From the NCBI GenBank assembly GCA_041390685.1, contig JAWKPL010000001.1:2418001-2482000 (forward strand): a DNA stretch of 64,000 nt, written 5' to 3'. This document shows positions 24,910 through 32,980 of this stretch, piece by piece; the stretch's first letter is position 1, and every line of letters begins with the position of its first letter. Made by a program: the position numbers and the translations under genes. Source of the stretch: JAIBBD01 sp041390685 (GTDB lineage: Bacteria > Chloroflexota > Dehalococcoidia > UBA2979). The notes under the pieces are model-generated. The model ran no database searches, was not told the origin of the DNA, and saw nothing but the letters and a program-made list of their open reading frames with translations.

Positions 24910-25089
24910 GCAAGTCCCGCCGCTTACGGCCCGCCGCCGGAGGGCGGTGCCGTGGCTGGGCGGCGGGGCCATCACCTTTGACATTCGGAAGCCGGGATGC
25001 TACATCGTGCAGGGTTCCCGTCGCCGACGTGCACGGCACCATACGGGCCACAGCAACACACGGGCGCAGTGAAGAGACGAGGGGAAGAG

Positions 25090-25503
25090 ATGCCCAAGCA
25101 GTCACCAGTTCCTGAGGACGTCGACAGGGAGTTTTTCGAGGCGGCGAACCAGGACCGGCTCGTGATCCAGAACTGCACGGCCTGCAATCGTCTGCAGCAC
25201 CCGCCGCAGCCCGCCTGTAGCAGCTGCGGCTCGGGCGACAACCTCGAGTGGAAAGAGATGAGCGGCAAGGGGACGATCTACAGCTACGCCGTCGTCTACG
25301 ACACCCCGGTGGCATCGCTCCAGGCTGACCAGCCGTACAACTGCGCCATCATCGCGCTGGACGAAGACCCCGGCATCAAAATGCTCTCGCACCTTCCCGG
25401 CACGCCCGTGGACGAGGTGCCCATGGACGCGCCGGTGCGCGCCGTCTTCCAGCCCACCCCGGCGACCGGCCAGAAGGTCGTCGAGTGGGAGGTCGTGAAC
25501 TAG
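25090..25503 (+). CDS. Zn-ribbon/OB-fold protein (DUF35 family)
   Basis: DUF35 proteins combine a rubredoxin-like zinc ribbon with an OB fold and bind acyl-CoA or act as partners of thiolase-like enzymes. The 137-residue protein has four cysteines (C29, C32, C43, C46) in CTACNRLQHPPQPACSSCG, preceded by an EFFEAANQDRL helix, and an OB domain with GTIYSYAVVYDTP. Immediately downstream (43 nt) is a thiolase-like gene, the arrangement known for sterol side-chain aldolases (ChsH2-DUF35 with Ltp2) and for archaeal thiolase/HMG-CoA synthase complexes. A good SD (GAGGGGAAGAG) precedes the ATG. Confidence 0.9.
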   Translation: MPKQSPVPEDVDREFFEAANQDRLVIQNCTACNRLQHPPQPACSSCGSGDNLEWKEMSGKGTIYSYAVVYDTPVASLQADQPYNCAIIALDEDPGIKMLSHLPGTPVDEVPMDAPVRAVFQPTPATGQKVVEWEVVN

Positions 25504-25546
25504 GCTTCAGCCTGCCCGCCCCGCGGGCGGGAGAGAGAAGGACACC

Positions 25547-26866
25547 ATGGTTACTCCGATCGCTCCGGCGTCGATGTACCGGACCCGTGAGGGCCTCGGG
25601 CTCTGGGAGCACAAGGGCAAGGTCGCCGCGGTCGGCGTCGGGCACTCCCGCACCGCTCGCCGCTGGGACGGCACGCCAGAGAACTGCGTCGGCGCGTGGG
25701 CCATCGACGCCATGCGCAAGGCGATCGAGGATGCCGGCGTCGCGCCCAGCGAGATCGACGGCATCGTCCTCGACACCACGACGACCACCGGCGCCCACTG
25801 GCCGGCCGGCCGGCCCATCCCGCAGGACGTAGTCAACGCGTTCAAGCCCACCGATGACCCGCTCGACGGCATCGCCAAGCTGAGCGCCGAGTGGCTCATC
25901 AACAACATGCCCGAGCTCACCAACGTGAAGTTCACGATGGTCGGGCCGGGCTGCATGTCGAACGCGATCGTCGTGGCCTCGCAGGCAATCGGCGATGGGC
26001 TCGCGCACACGTGTCTTGTCGTCAAGGCCTGGCACAACCTCGACGGCCGCTACTACCAGGGCGGCGCGAACGCCGAGACGACGATTGCCGGCTACGCGAA
26101 GTGGAGCAACTGGGCAGGGCCCGCCTCGTTCGGCACGGCCACGCAGTTCCAGCGCTACCTCCACAAGTACAACAAGAGCCACGACATGATGGCGCCGTTC
26201 ATGATCAACTCGCGCAAGAACGGGTTGATGTTCCCCGAGGGCTACTGGTACCAGCACCGGCCGGAGGAACTCACCTACGAGGACTACGTGAACGCGCGGT
26301 GGGTCGCGAAGCCGGCCAACCTGTACGACAACGACATCCCGATCATGGCCGCCGCCTCGTACCTGTTCACGACGGCGGAGCGCGCCAGGGACATGAAGCA
26401 GAAGCCGGTCTACATCCTCGGTCACGCCACCAACGCGACCAAGGTGCGCTCCGGACAGCCGACGCTCGAGGAGTGCGAGGACGCGACGGCCACCACGGGC
26501 CGCCAGCTGTACGAGGCGGCAGGCATCAAGGCCAGCGACCTCAGCTTCGAGAACATGTATGACGGCTTCAGCCTGTTCCACGTGTTCCACCTGGAAGGGC
26601 TGCGCTTCGCGAACATCCAGCCCGGCGAGGCGCTCGACTACTTCTCGTCCGAGGACATCAGCATCCACGGCCCGAACCCGATCTCGCCGAGCGGCGGCAA
26701 TGTGGGCAGCGGCCGGACTCGGTACTGGAAGCACACCGACTGCATCCAGCAGATCCAGGGCCGCGCCGGCGACCGCCAGATCTCCAAGCCGGCGGAGATC
26801 GGCGTCTCCGGCGGTCCGATGCCGACGGGCGGGAACTTCACGGTCTGGGGGGCGAACCCCGACTAG
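25547..26866 (+). CDS. thiolase-like protein, lipid-transfer/aldolase type
   Basis: This 439-residue protein belongs to the thiolase superfamily, SCP-x/Ltp branch. One cysteine sits at the thiolase nucleophile region (VGPGCMSNA, C136), but the later catalytic elements are altered. The NEAFA-like motif reads MYDGFS and the final GHPxGATG motif is replaced by GSGRTRYWKH, so a standard beta-ketothiolase reaction is unlikely. Paired with the upstream DUF35 protein it resembles retro-aldolases that cleave sterol or acyl side chains, which is inference. It ends before a strong terminator (26892-26927). Predicted cytosolic; SD GAGAGAGAAGGACA lies just upstream. Confidence 0.85.
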   Translation: MVTPIAPASMYRTREGLGLWEHKGKVAAVGVGHSRTARRWDGTPENCVGAWAIDAMRKAIEDAGVAPSEIDGIVLDTTTTTGAHWPAGRPIPQDVVNAFKPTDDPLDGIAKLSAEWLINNMPELTNVKFTMVGPGCMSNAIVVASQAIGDGLAHTCLVVKAWHNLDGRYYQGGANAETTIAGYAKWSNWAGPASFGTATQFQRYLHKYNKSHDMMAPFMINSRKNGLMFPEGYWYQHRPEELTYEDYVNARWVAKPANLYDNDIPIMAAASYLFTTAERARDMKQKPVYILGHATNATKVRSGQPTLEECEDATATTGRQLYEAAGIKASDLSFENMYDGFSLFHVFHLEGLRFANIQPGEALDYFSSEDISIHGPNPISPSGGNVGSGRTRYWKHTDCIQQIQGRAGDRQISKPAEIGVSGGPMPTGGNFTVWGANPD

Positions 26867-26891
26867 ACCTGAGCCTGCGGTCAGCCTAGAT

Positions 26892-26927
26892 TAGCTACCC
26901 GGTGGCCGCCCGGCCGCCGGGTAGCTA
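26892..26927 (+). terminator. terminator after the DUF35-thiolase operon
   Basis: A stem of 16 positions, 26892-26907 with 26912-26927 (one G-T pair), loop GCCC. A T-tract is absent. Confidence 0.7.
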
Positions 26928-26973
26928 TGAGCGTGCCGGTCCCGGCCCGAGCAGCAGTAGTGGAGGCGCTCCC

Positions 26974-27360
26974 TTGGCGGTGTTCGTAATCAGCTTCGAC
27001 ATCGACGGCACTCTCGAGGTCGGCGATCCGCCGGGTGGCATCACGCTGGACATGGTCCGCAAGGCGCGCGACATGGGCTTCATCATCGGGAGCTCGTCGG
27101 ACCGGTCGCCGTCCTCGCAGCAACGGGTGTGGGACAACGCCAATATCGTCCCCGACTTTGTCGCGCCGAAGCACCAGCTCGAAACGGTCAAGGATAAGTA
27201 CCCGGCTGACCGCTATCTGCACATCGGCGACCGTGACCTCGACCAGCAGTTCGCGGGCCAGGCCGGATTCGAGTTCCTGTGGACGCACGAGGCGCTCGAC
27301 GAGCCGTGGCTGAAATGGCTGGAGCAGCCCGCTGGAGGTCCGCCCGCGTTCGAGGGCTGA
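26974..27360 (+). CDS. compact HAD-like phosphatase
   Basis: This 128-residue protein has HAD-superfamily motifs in order: motif I FDIDGTLE, motif II GSSSDR, a lysine in PKHQLETVKDKY, and motif IV HIGDRDLDQQF. There is no room for a cap domain, so it probably acts on a large or solvent-exposed phosphate, or as a protein phosphatase; the substrate is unknown. The start is TTG at 26974 with SD GGAGG seven bases upstream. Neighbours are unrelated in function as far as visible. It converges on the double CoA-transferase gene. Confidence 0.8.
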   Translation: MAVFVISFDIDGTLEVGDPPGGITLDMVRKARDMGFIIGSSSDRSPSSQQRVWDNANIVPDFVAPKHQLETVKDKYPADRYLHIGDRDLDQQFAGQAGFEFLWTHEALDEPWLKWLEQPAGGPPAFEG

Positions 27361-27382
27361 GCACCGCCGCCTGAAGCGATAC

Positions 27383-27401
27383 GCGGCGCCTCGCGCGCCG
27401 C
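27383..27401. terminator. short bidirectional terminator hairpin
   Basis: GCGGCGC (27383-27389) pairs with GCGCCGC (27395-27401) between convergent genes. Confidence 0.45.
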
Positions 27402-27452
27402 TCCGGCGTCCCGTCTTCCATGTGTCCGATGTCGGAGCGCGCACCGTCGGGC

Positions 27453-29975
27453 TCAGGCGACGGACGGCGCGTAGTCCATGCCGATGTGGCCGAGTTCCTC
27501 AAGGCGACGGTAGTCGGCCTCCGAGTACCGCAGCAGTTCGCGGTAGACGTACTCGTTATCCTCACCGAGGCGTGGCGCGTGGCGCGGGATCGGACGTGGC
27601 GTCGCGCTCGCCCGCCACGCGGGCGCCAGGTGCAACTGTGTGCCGGTCTCCGGGTGATCGACCGGCCGGAAGAACGCTCTGGCGTTCAGCTGGCGGTCCT
27701 CGAAGATGTCGGCCTCGGTCATCACGGCGCCGCTCGGCACCCCGGCCCGTTGCAGCCGGTTCATCACCCAGTGTGCGTCTCGCTCCGCCGCCCAGTCACC
27801 GAGGATCGCGTCCAGCTCCGCACGGTGTTCGTGCCGGTGCGCCATCGTGTCGAATCGGTCGTCGGCCAGCAGGTCTTCGCGGTACATCGCGTGGCAGAGC
27901 GCACGCCAGTCGCCGTCGTCCCGGACCGCGATCGTGACCCAGTCGTCGGCGCCCTTGCATCGGTAGACGTTGTGCGGGGCCAGCCACGCGTGGTCGTTTC
28001 CCATCTGCGACCACAGGCGCTGGTTCATCGTGTAGTCCATGACGAAGTCGCCGATGAGCGGAACGAAGTTCTCCGCCGTCGCCTGTTCGACGAACAGCCC
28101 CTTCCCCGTGCGGTCGCGATAGCGCAGTCCACACAGGAACGCGAATGCACCGGCGATCCCGGAGGCGGCGTCCGAGGGTACGCCGAGGGGAATGTACTCA
28201 TAGCTGAGGCCCGGGTACGTGCGGATCGCCGGATGCCCCGCCATGGCCTCCATGAAGTGGCCCATGCTGCGCAGGGATCGATACGGTCCCTCGATCCCGA
28301 AGCCCGGAATGCGCAGCATCACGAGCCGCGGGTTGATCGCGGACAGGCGTTCCCAGGTCACGCCCTGCTTCTCGATATTCGGCGGCAGGTTGTTCTCGAT
28401 GACACCGTCCGCCATCGCGACGAGACGTTCGAAGACCGCCTGGCCCTCCGGGCGCGAGAGGTCGACGGTCATCGAACGCTTCCCACGCGCATGCGCGTTG
28501 AACGCCGACGACCGGTTCCAGGCACGCGGCTCGAGGGGGCCGTCGGCGTAGCCGGTGCCGGCGGCCCCGCTGGCGAGGGCGGCCACCATCTCCGGAGGCG
28601 GATGCGCCAGCTGGCCTCGGGTTGACGGGGCGAAGTGCTGCAGCGACTCAACGCGGATCACCTCGGCGCCCCAGTCGGCAAGCTGCATGGTCGCGTACGG
28701 CCCGGCCAGCACGACCGTGAAGTCGAGGATGCGGATGCCTTCGAGCGGGAGCCGGGCGCGGGGCCGCGCCGGCTCCCGCGGGACCGCCTCCGAGGCCTCT
28801 GGCACCGGCCCGATGCGCGCAAACACCTCCGCGGTGTGCTCCCCCAGGAGCGGGGCACGGCGACGGGGTGGCATCGGCTCGTCGGGACGGCGGAGCTGGA
28901 AATGGTACCCGGGGTAGAGGAGTGGCCCTGTTTCCGGGTGGTCGATCTCCTGAAAGAACCGACGCTCCACGAAGTTCGGGTCTTCGAGGAGGTCCGCGAT
29001 CGTGTTCACGGGCGCACCCAGCACGCCGTGCTCCATGCAGCCCTGCAGAATCTCGGTCTTCGTGTGCGACAGCGTCCAGGGAAGCAGGTAGCCGAGGAAC
29101 TCCTCGGCGCGCCCGGGTTCGACGCGCGCCGCGACCGTCGCGTATTCGGGGGTGTCGAGGAGCTCCGGCATGCCGATCAGCCGGATCACCGTGTCCAGTC
29201 GCGCCGGTCCGGCGCCCAGCATGAACCAGCCATCGGCGCAGGGCACGACGCCACCGCCGATGTTGGACGCGAGCGCGGGCCGTCCGGAGTACTTGCCGCT
29301 GAACTGGTATTGCATGAGCCGAGCCAGCCGCAGGTCGATCGAATGCGCGGCCGTTTCGAAGATCGAGATATCGAGGTGCTCGCCCTCGCCCGTTTCCTCA
29401 GCGGCTCGTAAGGCCGTCAACGTGGCGAGCGCTGCCACCATCCCGGAGTAGAACCCGGTCTGACGGCCCGCCACCTTTAGCGGCTCGTGTTCGCGCTCTC
29501 CGGAGGCGTACATGACGCCTCCCATCGCATACAGCGTGAGGTCGGTGCCGTGCCAGTCTCGGTAGGGTCCATCCTGCCCGAAGTTGCTGATCGAGGTCAG
29601 GACGACACGCGGATTCAGTCCTCGCAGGACGTCGTAGCCCAGGTCGAGTCGCTCCATCGTGCCCGGGCTGAAGTTCTCGACTACGACGTCGGCGTCCCCT
29701 AAGAGACGCAGCAGCCGGTCGCGGTCCGCCCGGTCCCGCAGGTTCAGCACCACCGACCGCTTGCTCGTGTTGAGGAACAGGAACAGACCGCTTCGCTCGG
29801 GCCCGGGGATGTCCCTGAAGAACGGTGGGAGCCTCCGGGCCGGGTCGCCACCGGGTGGCTCGACCTTGATGACGTCGGCCCCGTAGTCCGCGAGCAGGCG
29901 CGTGCAGAACGGCCCGGCCGTGAGCCAGGTAAGGTCGATGACACGGATGCCCTCCAGGGGCATGGGCGTGGGCAT
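27453..29975 (-). CDS. double-domain family III CoA-transferase (CaiB/BaiF type)
   Basis: This 840-residue protein is a tandem fusion of two CaiB/BaiF CoA-transferase domains (about residues 1-400 and 435-840). Each starts with the family N-terminus: PLEGIRVIDLTWLTAGP and PLEGIRILDFTVVLAGP. Family III enzymes transfer CoA through an aspartyl-CoA thioester. In domain 2 the Asp is present (GVPSDAASGIAGA), but in domain 1 the aligned position is Gly (VAGRQTGFYSG). So domain 1 appears catalytically dead. The start is an ATG at 29975 with SD GGAGGG. A longer frame to 30086 is not supported. It is transcribed away from the riboswitch. Confidence 0.88.
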   Translation of the reverse strand: MPTPMPLEGIRVIDLTWLTAGPFCTRLLADYGADVIKVEPPGGDPARRLPPFFRDIPGPERSGLFLFLNTSKRSVVLNLRDRADRDRLLRLLGDADVVVENFSPGTMERLDLGYDVLRGLNPRVVLTSISNFGQDGPYRDWHGTDLTLYAMGGVMYASGEREHEPLKVAGRQTGFYSGMVAALATLTALRAAEETGEGEHLDISIFETAAHSIDLRLARLMQYQFSGKYSGRPALASNIGGGVVPCADGWFMLGAGPARLDTVIRLIGMPELLDTPEYATVAARVEPGRAEEFLGYLLPWTLSHTKTEILQGCMEHGVLGAPVNTIADLLEDPNFVERRFFQEIDHPETGPLLYPGYHFQLRRPDEPMPPRRRAPLLGEHTAEVFARIGPVPEASEAVPREPARPRARLPLEGIRILDFTVVLAGPYATMQLADWGAEVIRVESLQHFAPSTRGQLAHPPPEMVAALASGAAGTGYADGPLEPRAWNRSSAFNAHARGKRSMTVDLSRPEGQAVFERLVAMADGVIENNLPPNIEKQGVTWERLSAINPRLVMLRIPGFGIEGPYRSLRSMGHFMEAMAGHPAIRTYPGLSYEYIPLGVPSDAASGIAGAFAFLCGLRYRDRTGKGLFVEQATAENFVPLIGDFVMDYTMNQRLWSQMGNDHAWLAPHNVYRCKGADDWVTIAVRDDGDWRALCHAMYREDLLADDRFDTMAHRHEHRAELDAILGDWAAERDAHWVMNRLQRAGVPSGAVMTEADIFEDRQLNARAFFRPVDHPETGTQLHLAPAWRASATPRPIPRHAPRLGEDNEYVYRELLRYSEADYRRLEELGHIGMDYAPSVA

Positions 29976-30079
29976 GAGAATCCCTCCGTGACGAGCACAG
30001 GCGACGGCCTGAACACGCGCGTATTGTAGCGGTCGCCCGGCAGCGATGGGCTCGGCAACCCTCCGGGGCCCGCGGTGCC

Positions 30080-30108
30080 TTGACACGCGCTGACGAACTC
30101 ATGACTAT
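30080..30108 (+). promoter_or_regulatory. promoter of the Mn-riboswitch transcript
   Basis: Perfect TTGACA -35 (30080-30085), 17-base spacer, GACTAT -10 (30103-30108). Transcription would start near 30115, one base before the first strand of riboswitch helix P1. Confidence 0.6.
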
Positions 30109-30115
30109 GACTTCT

Positions 30116-30220
30116 GTAGAGGGAGTAACCGACTCGGCCCCCGCGCCGAGGATCGCGGTCGTCAGTACGGGCTCCACCCCGGCCGCGAATGAGCGTCCTC
30201 GCTCACCGGTGAGACTTTGC
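30116..30220 (+). promoter_or_regulatory. yybP-ykoY (Mn2+) riboswitch
   Basis: The yybP-ykoY class senses Mn2+ and controls Mn exporters such as MntP and TerC/Alx. Conserved elements visible in order are P1 5' strand GTAGAG (30116-30121), GGGAGTA loop 1 (30121-30127), hairpin CTCGGC/GCCGAG (30133-30138, 30145-30150), GTCGTCAGTAC loop 3 (30159-30168), a hairpin TGAGCG-TCCT-CGCTCA, and the 3' P1 strand CTTTGC (30215-30220) inside GGTGAGACTTTGC. It lies upstream of an Asp-rich ORF and TerC, the expected regulon. The 3' P1 strand can alternatively pair with GCGCAAG (30239-30245), a plausible switch. I rate the class as very likely. Confidence 0.82.
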
Positions 30221-30271
30221 GCATCCAGCCGTTGGGTCGCGCAAGCGCACCGCTGAGAGGAACGCTATCCC

Positions 30272-30493
30272 ATGTTCGACGACATACTCGATCTGTTCGA
30301 CCGCAATCGACGCGAGCGCCGGAACGGCTCGCGCCCCGGCTTGCTCGGCCGCATGCTTGGAGGCGAGGACGACGGCCCCGATTCCCGTCGAGGCCGTCCC
30401 GACGATCGCCACTCCGACGATGACTGGGACGATCGCGACGACGTCGACCGCTCCCGCCGCCGCCGGGACACCGACTTCGGATTCGACGACTAA
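30272..30493 (+). CDS. Asp/Arg-rich small protein in the Mn-riboswitch operon
   Basis: This 73-residue protein has an N-terminal amphipathic segment MFDDILDLFDRNRRE followed by a low-complexity charged tail: 21 Asp and 17 Arg in total, with runs such as HSDDDWDDRDD. I know no family for it. It is the first gene after the Mn riboswitch, so its translation or transcription should respond to Mn2+. The many acidic residues make metal binding possible, which is inference. It starts with ATG at 30272 with SD AGAGGAA and is followed by a hairpin and then terC. It is probably intrinsically disordered. Confidence 0.7.
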   Translation: MFDDILDLFDRNRRERRNGSRPGLLGRMLGGEDDGPDSRRGRPDDRHSDDDWDDRDDVDRSRRRRDTDFGFDD

Positions 30494-30511
30494 CAAGCAC
30501 CCGCCAGAGCA

Positions 30512-30539
30512 GTCAGGCCGAGCATACGCTCGGCCTGAC
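30512..30539 (+). terminator. strong hairpin between small gene and terC
   Basis: GTCAGGCCGAGC (30512-30523), loop ATAC, GCTCGGCCTGAC (30528-30539): a 12-bp perfect stem. It may attenuate transcription into terC or stabilise mRNA. No T-tract follows. Confidence 0.55.
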
Positions 30540-30580
30540 GTCGTTCGACGGCATGGACATCGAGGAGGGACCCAACATTG

Positions 30581-31546
30581 ATGGAGTTGCTGCCATGGGT
30601 GCTGTTCACGGTGTTCGTGCTGGGGATGCTCGCGGTCGACCTCGGGTTCTTCCACCGCGAAGCGCATGAGGTTCGCCGGCGCGAAGCCCTGATCTGGTCC
30701 GCAGTCTGGGTCAGCCTCGCGCTGCTGTTCAACGCCGGGGTGTACGCCACTCGGGGAGGCGGCGATGGCATCGAATGGACGACCGGCTACCTGATCGAAA
30801 AGTCCCTCGCCGTCGATAACGTCTTCGTGTTTCTCCTGATTTTTTCCACGTTCCAGGTCCCTCCGATGTACCAGCATCGCGTCCTGTTCTGGGGCGTCAT
30901 CGGGGCGCTCATCATGCGCGGGGCGCTCATCGCCGTCGCCGGCGTGCTGCTGCACACCCTCCACTTCGTCATCTACCTGTTCGGCGCGCTGCTCATCGTG
31001 ACGGGGCTGAAGTTCCTGCGCGATCAGGAGCACACCCCGGAGCTCGACAAGAACTGGCTGGTGCGGATCGCGCGGCGCTACCTCCCGACGACTCAGAACT
31101 ACGAGGGGCAGCACTTCTTCGTCCGCCGGAACCGCATTCTGTACATGACCCCCCTGTTCCTCGTCCTGCTGCTCATCGAGGCGACCGACCTCGTGTTCGC
31201 GGTGGACTCGATCCCGGCGATCTTCGCGGTGACGGATGACCCGTTCATCGTGTTCACCTCGAACGTCTTCGCCATCCTCGGTCTGCGCGCCATGTACTTC
31301 GTGCTCGCCGGATATCTGGGGGCCTTCCGCTACGTGAAGCCCGCGCTCGCCGCGATTCTCGTGTTCGTCGGCATCAAGATGCTGCTCACGGATGTGTACA
31401 AGATCCATCCGCTCGCCAGTCTTGCGGTGATCCTGTCGATCCTGACGATCGCGATCCTGGCGTCGGTCCGGACCAACCGGCGGGAGGCGCAGGCAGCGTT
31501 CGCGGCCGGAGCCGTCCCCACGACCGAGAGCTCGGAGGCGCGCTAG
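30581..31546 (+). CDS. TerC/Alx family membrane protein (probable Mn exporter)
   Basis: TerC-family proteins are inner-membrane metal exporters; Alx of E. coli exports Mn2+. This 321-residue protein has about eight helices and the family's acidic intramembrane signatures EKSLAVDNVF (about residues 83-92) and EATDLVFAVDSIP (about 203-215). A conserved basic loop (QEHTPELDKNWLVRIARRYLP) lies between helices 4 and 5. It is downstream of an Mn riboswitch and the Asp/Arg-rich ORF, supporting Mn homeostasis. The start is taken as ATG at 30581, with SD GAGGAGGG 11 nt before it. A TTG at 30578 is the alternative. Confidence 0.9.
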   Translation: MELLPWVLFTVFVLGMLAVDLGFFHREAHEVRRREALIWSAVWVSLALLFNAGVYATRGGGDGIEWTTGYLIEKSLAVDNVFVFLLIFSTFQVPPMYQHRVLFWGVIGALIMRGALIAVAGVLLHTLHFVIYLFGALLIVTGLKFLRDQEHTPELDKNWLVRIARRYLPTTQNYEGQHFFVRRNRILYMTPLFLVLLLIEATDLVFAVDSIPAIFAVTDDPFIVFTSNVFAILGLRAMYFVLAGYLGAFRYVKPALAAILVFVGIKMLLTDVYKIHPLASLAVILSILTIAILASVRTNRREAQAAFAAGAVPTTESSEAR

Positions 31547-31600
31547 GGCTCGTAACGGATGGCTGACGCGATGTCGCTCGCATCGCTCCTCCGGTCTCGC

Positions 31601-32086
31601 CTACGTCGCGGGGTCGGCGGCCCACGCTCGTCGCAGGCCATCGATGTCGATCTTCGACATCCCGAGCATCGCATGCATCACGCGTGCGGATCGCTCAGGG
31701 TCCGCGTCGCCCAGTAGCTCGCCCAGAACCGAGGGGATGATCTGCCACGAGACGCCGAACCGGTCTGTCAGCCATCCGCACTGGCTCGCTTCGCCGCCCG
31801 CGGTCAGCGCGTCCCACAGCCGATCAACCTCGGCCTGGTCCGCGCAGTCCACGTACAGCGACACCGCGTCGGTGAAGTGCGACTCGGGGCCGCCGTTGAG
31901 CGCGGTGAACTCTTGCCCGGCCAGCTCGAACGAGACGCTCATCGCCTTCCCCGGTGTTCCCGGGCTCCCTTCCGCGAAGCGCGCAACGTTCGTGATCTGC
32001 GAGTTCGGGAGCAACGAGGTATAGAACGCCGCTGCCTCCTCCGCGTGGTCGCTGAACCAGAGCACGGGGTGGACCTTCTGCATCAC
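31601..32086 (-). CDS. VOC family protein (PhnB/glyoxalase-like)
   Basis: This 161-residue protein belongs to the vicinal-oxygen-chelate fold family, PhnB-like subgroup, with the pattern VHPVLWFSDHAEEAAAFYTSLLPNS at the N-terminus and GWLTDRFGVSWQIIPSVL near residue 115. Metal ligands of true glyoxalases are not clearly conserved, so it may bind a substrate or have no catalytic activity. It is the third gene of an ArsR-SRPBCC-VOC operon; the same three families often co-occur in bacterial genomes. A second in-frame ATG (MQKV) is equally possible. Confidence 0.82.
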   Translation of the reverse strand: MMQKVHPVLWFSDHAEEAAAFYTSLLPNSQITNVARFAEGSPGTPGKAMSVSFELAGQEFTALNGGPESHFTDAVSLYVDCADQAEVDRLWDALTAGGEASQCGWLTDRFGVSWQIIPSVLGELLGDADPERSARVMHAMLGMSKIDIDGLRRAWAADPAT

Positions 32087-32124
32087 CGATTCCCTTCCAC
32101 CGACATCTGAACGCCGGGTCTTGC

Positions 32125-32616
32125 TCAGGTGAGGTCCGCCAGCAACGAGGCCAGGCGGTGGAGCCCTTCCGCCATGCCCGCCTCCATGCCAGTCCGGAGG
32201 GCGGAGTCACGCGCGTCCTTCGACCGATACACAACGCGCATGGTCAGTGTCGTCACGCCCGTGGCGTCCTCCTCGAACGTCAGGGTGTTGACCGTCCCTC
32301 CGCCCATCACATCGAAGTACGGCTCGTCGAACCGCTCGGTCGACACCAGCCGTCGAGGCGGCTCAACTTCGAGGTACTCGCCGCTCAACCCGAGTTCCGC
32401 GCCATCGGGGCCTACGTGGACATACCGCCACGCACCGCCCGGACGCAGGTCGATCTCGCAGACCGGCAGCGACCACCCGTCGCGCCCGAACCAGCGACGC
32501 AGGTGGTCGGGTGTGGTCCACGCGTCGAAGACGAGCGTGGCCGGGGCACGAAACTGACGCATCACGACGATCTCCACGTCGGATGGGAGACGCAGCACCA
32601 GCTCATCAGCAGTCAT
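32125..32616 (-). CDS. SRPBCC/AHSA1-like domain protein
   Basis: This 163-residue protein has the START-like hydrophobic-cavity fold of the AHSA1 (activator of Hsp90 ATPase-like) family: EIVVMRQFRAPATLVFDAWTTPDHLRRWFG at the N-terminus and a C-terminal amphipathic helix GMEAGMAEGLHRLASLLADL. Ligands are unknown. It is translationally coupled to the ArsR regulator by an ATGA overlap (32613-32616) and is followed by a VOC gene. A close paralogue lies at 55242-55748, also next to an ArsR gene. Confidence 0.88.
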   Translation of the reverse strand: MTADELVLRLPSDVEIVVMRQFRAPATLVFDAWTTPDHLRRWFGRDGWSLPVCEIDLRPGGAWRYVHVGPDGAELGLSGEYLEVEPPRRLVSTERFDEPYFDVMGGGTVNTLTFEEDATGVTTLTMRVVYRSKDARDSALRTGMEAGMAEGLHRLASLLADLT

Positions 32617-32978
32617 CCGCTCGTCCCTTCGTCCCGGCGGTCTGCGGTGTGGGCAGACCGTGTCTGCAGTTCGTCGAGGTACGCGTCAAGGTGTCCAAGC
32701 CGCGTCTCCCAGTAGCGGCGGTACGGCTCCATCCACTCGGCTGCCTCGCGCAGCGCGTCGGCCCGCAGCCGTGCCGGCCGCCACTGCGCCTCTCGACCCC
32801 GTTCGACGAGTCCCGCGCGCTCCAGCACTTTCAGGTGCTTCGCCACCGCCGGCAGACTCATCGCGAACGGACGCGCGAGCTCCTTGAGCGGAGCTTCACC
32901 CTCCGCGAGACGTCCGAGGATGGCCCGGCGTGTTGGGTCGGCGAGGGCGGCGAAGGTCAGGCTGAGGCCATCGGTCAT
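32613..32978 (-). CDS. ArsR family winged-helix repressor
   Basis: This 121-residue regulator starts MTDGLSLTFAALADPTRRAILGRL, continues with ELARPFAMSLPAVAKHLKVLERAGLV (recognition helix) and the wing RGREAQWRPARL, the pattern of ArsR-like regulators lacking the metal-binding ELCVCD motif. It therefore more likely senses a ligand through its partner or remains ligand-free. The ATG at 32978 gives the typical N-terminus. An inverted repeat (ATAAACC/GGTTTAT) begins two bases upstream of the start codon. Together with SRPBCC and VOC it forms one operon. It is about 70 percent identical by eye to the regulator at 55765-56145. Confidence 0.92.
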   Translation of the reverse strand: MTDGLSLTFAALADPTRRAILGRLAEGEAPLKELARPFAMSLPAVAKHLKVLERAGLVERGREAQWRPARLRADALREAAEWMEPYRRYWETRLGHLDAYLDELQTRSAHTADRRDEGTSG

Positions 32979-32980
32979 GA

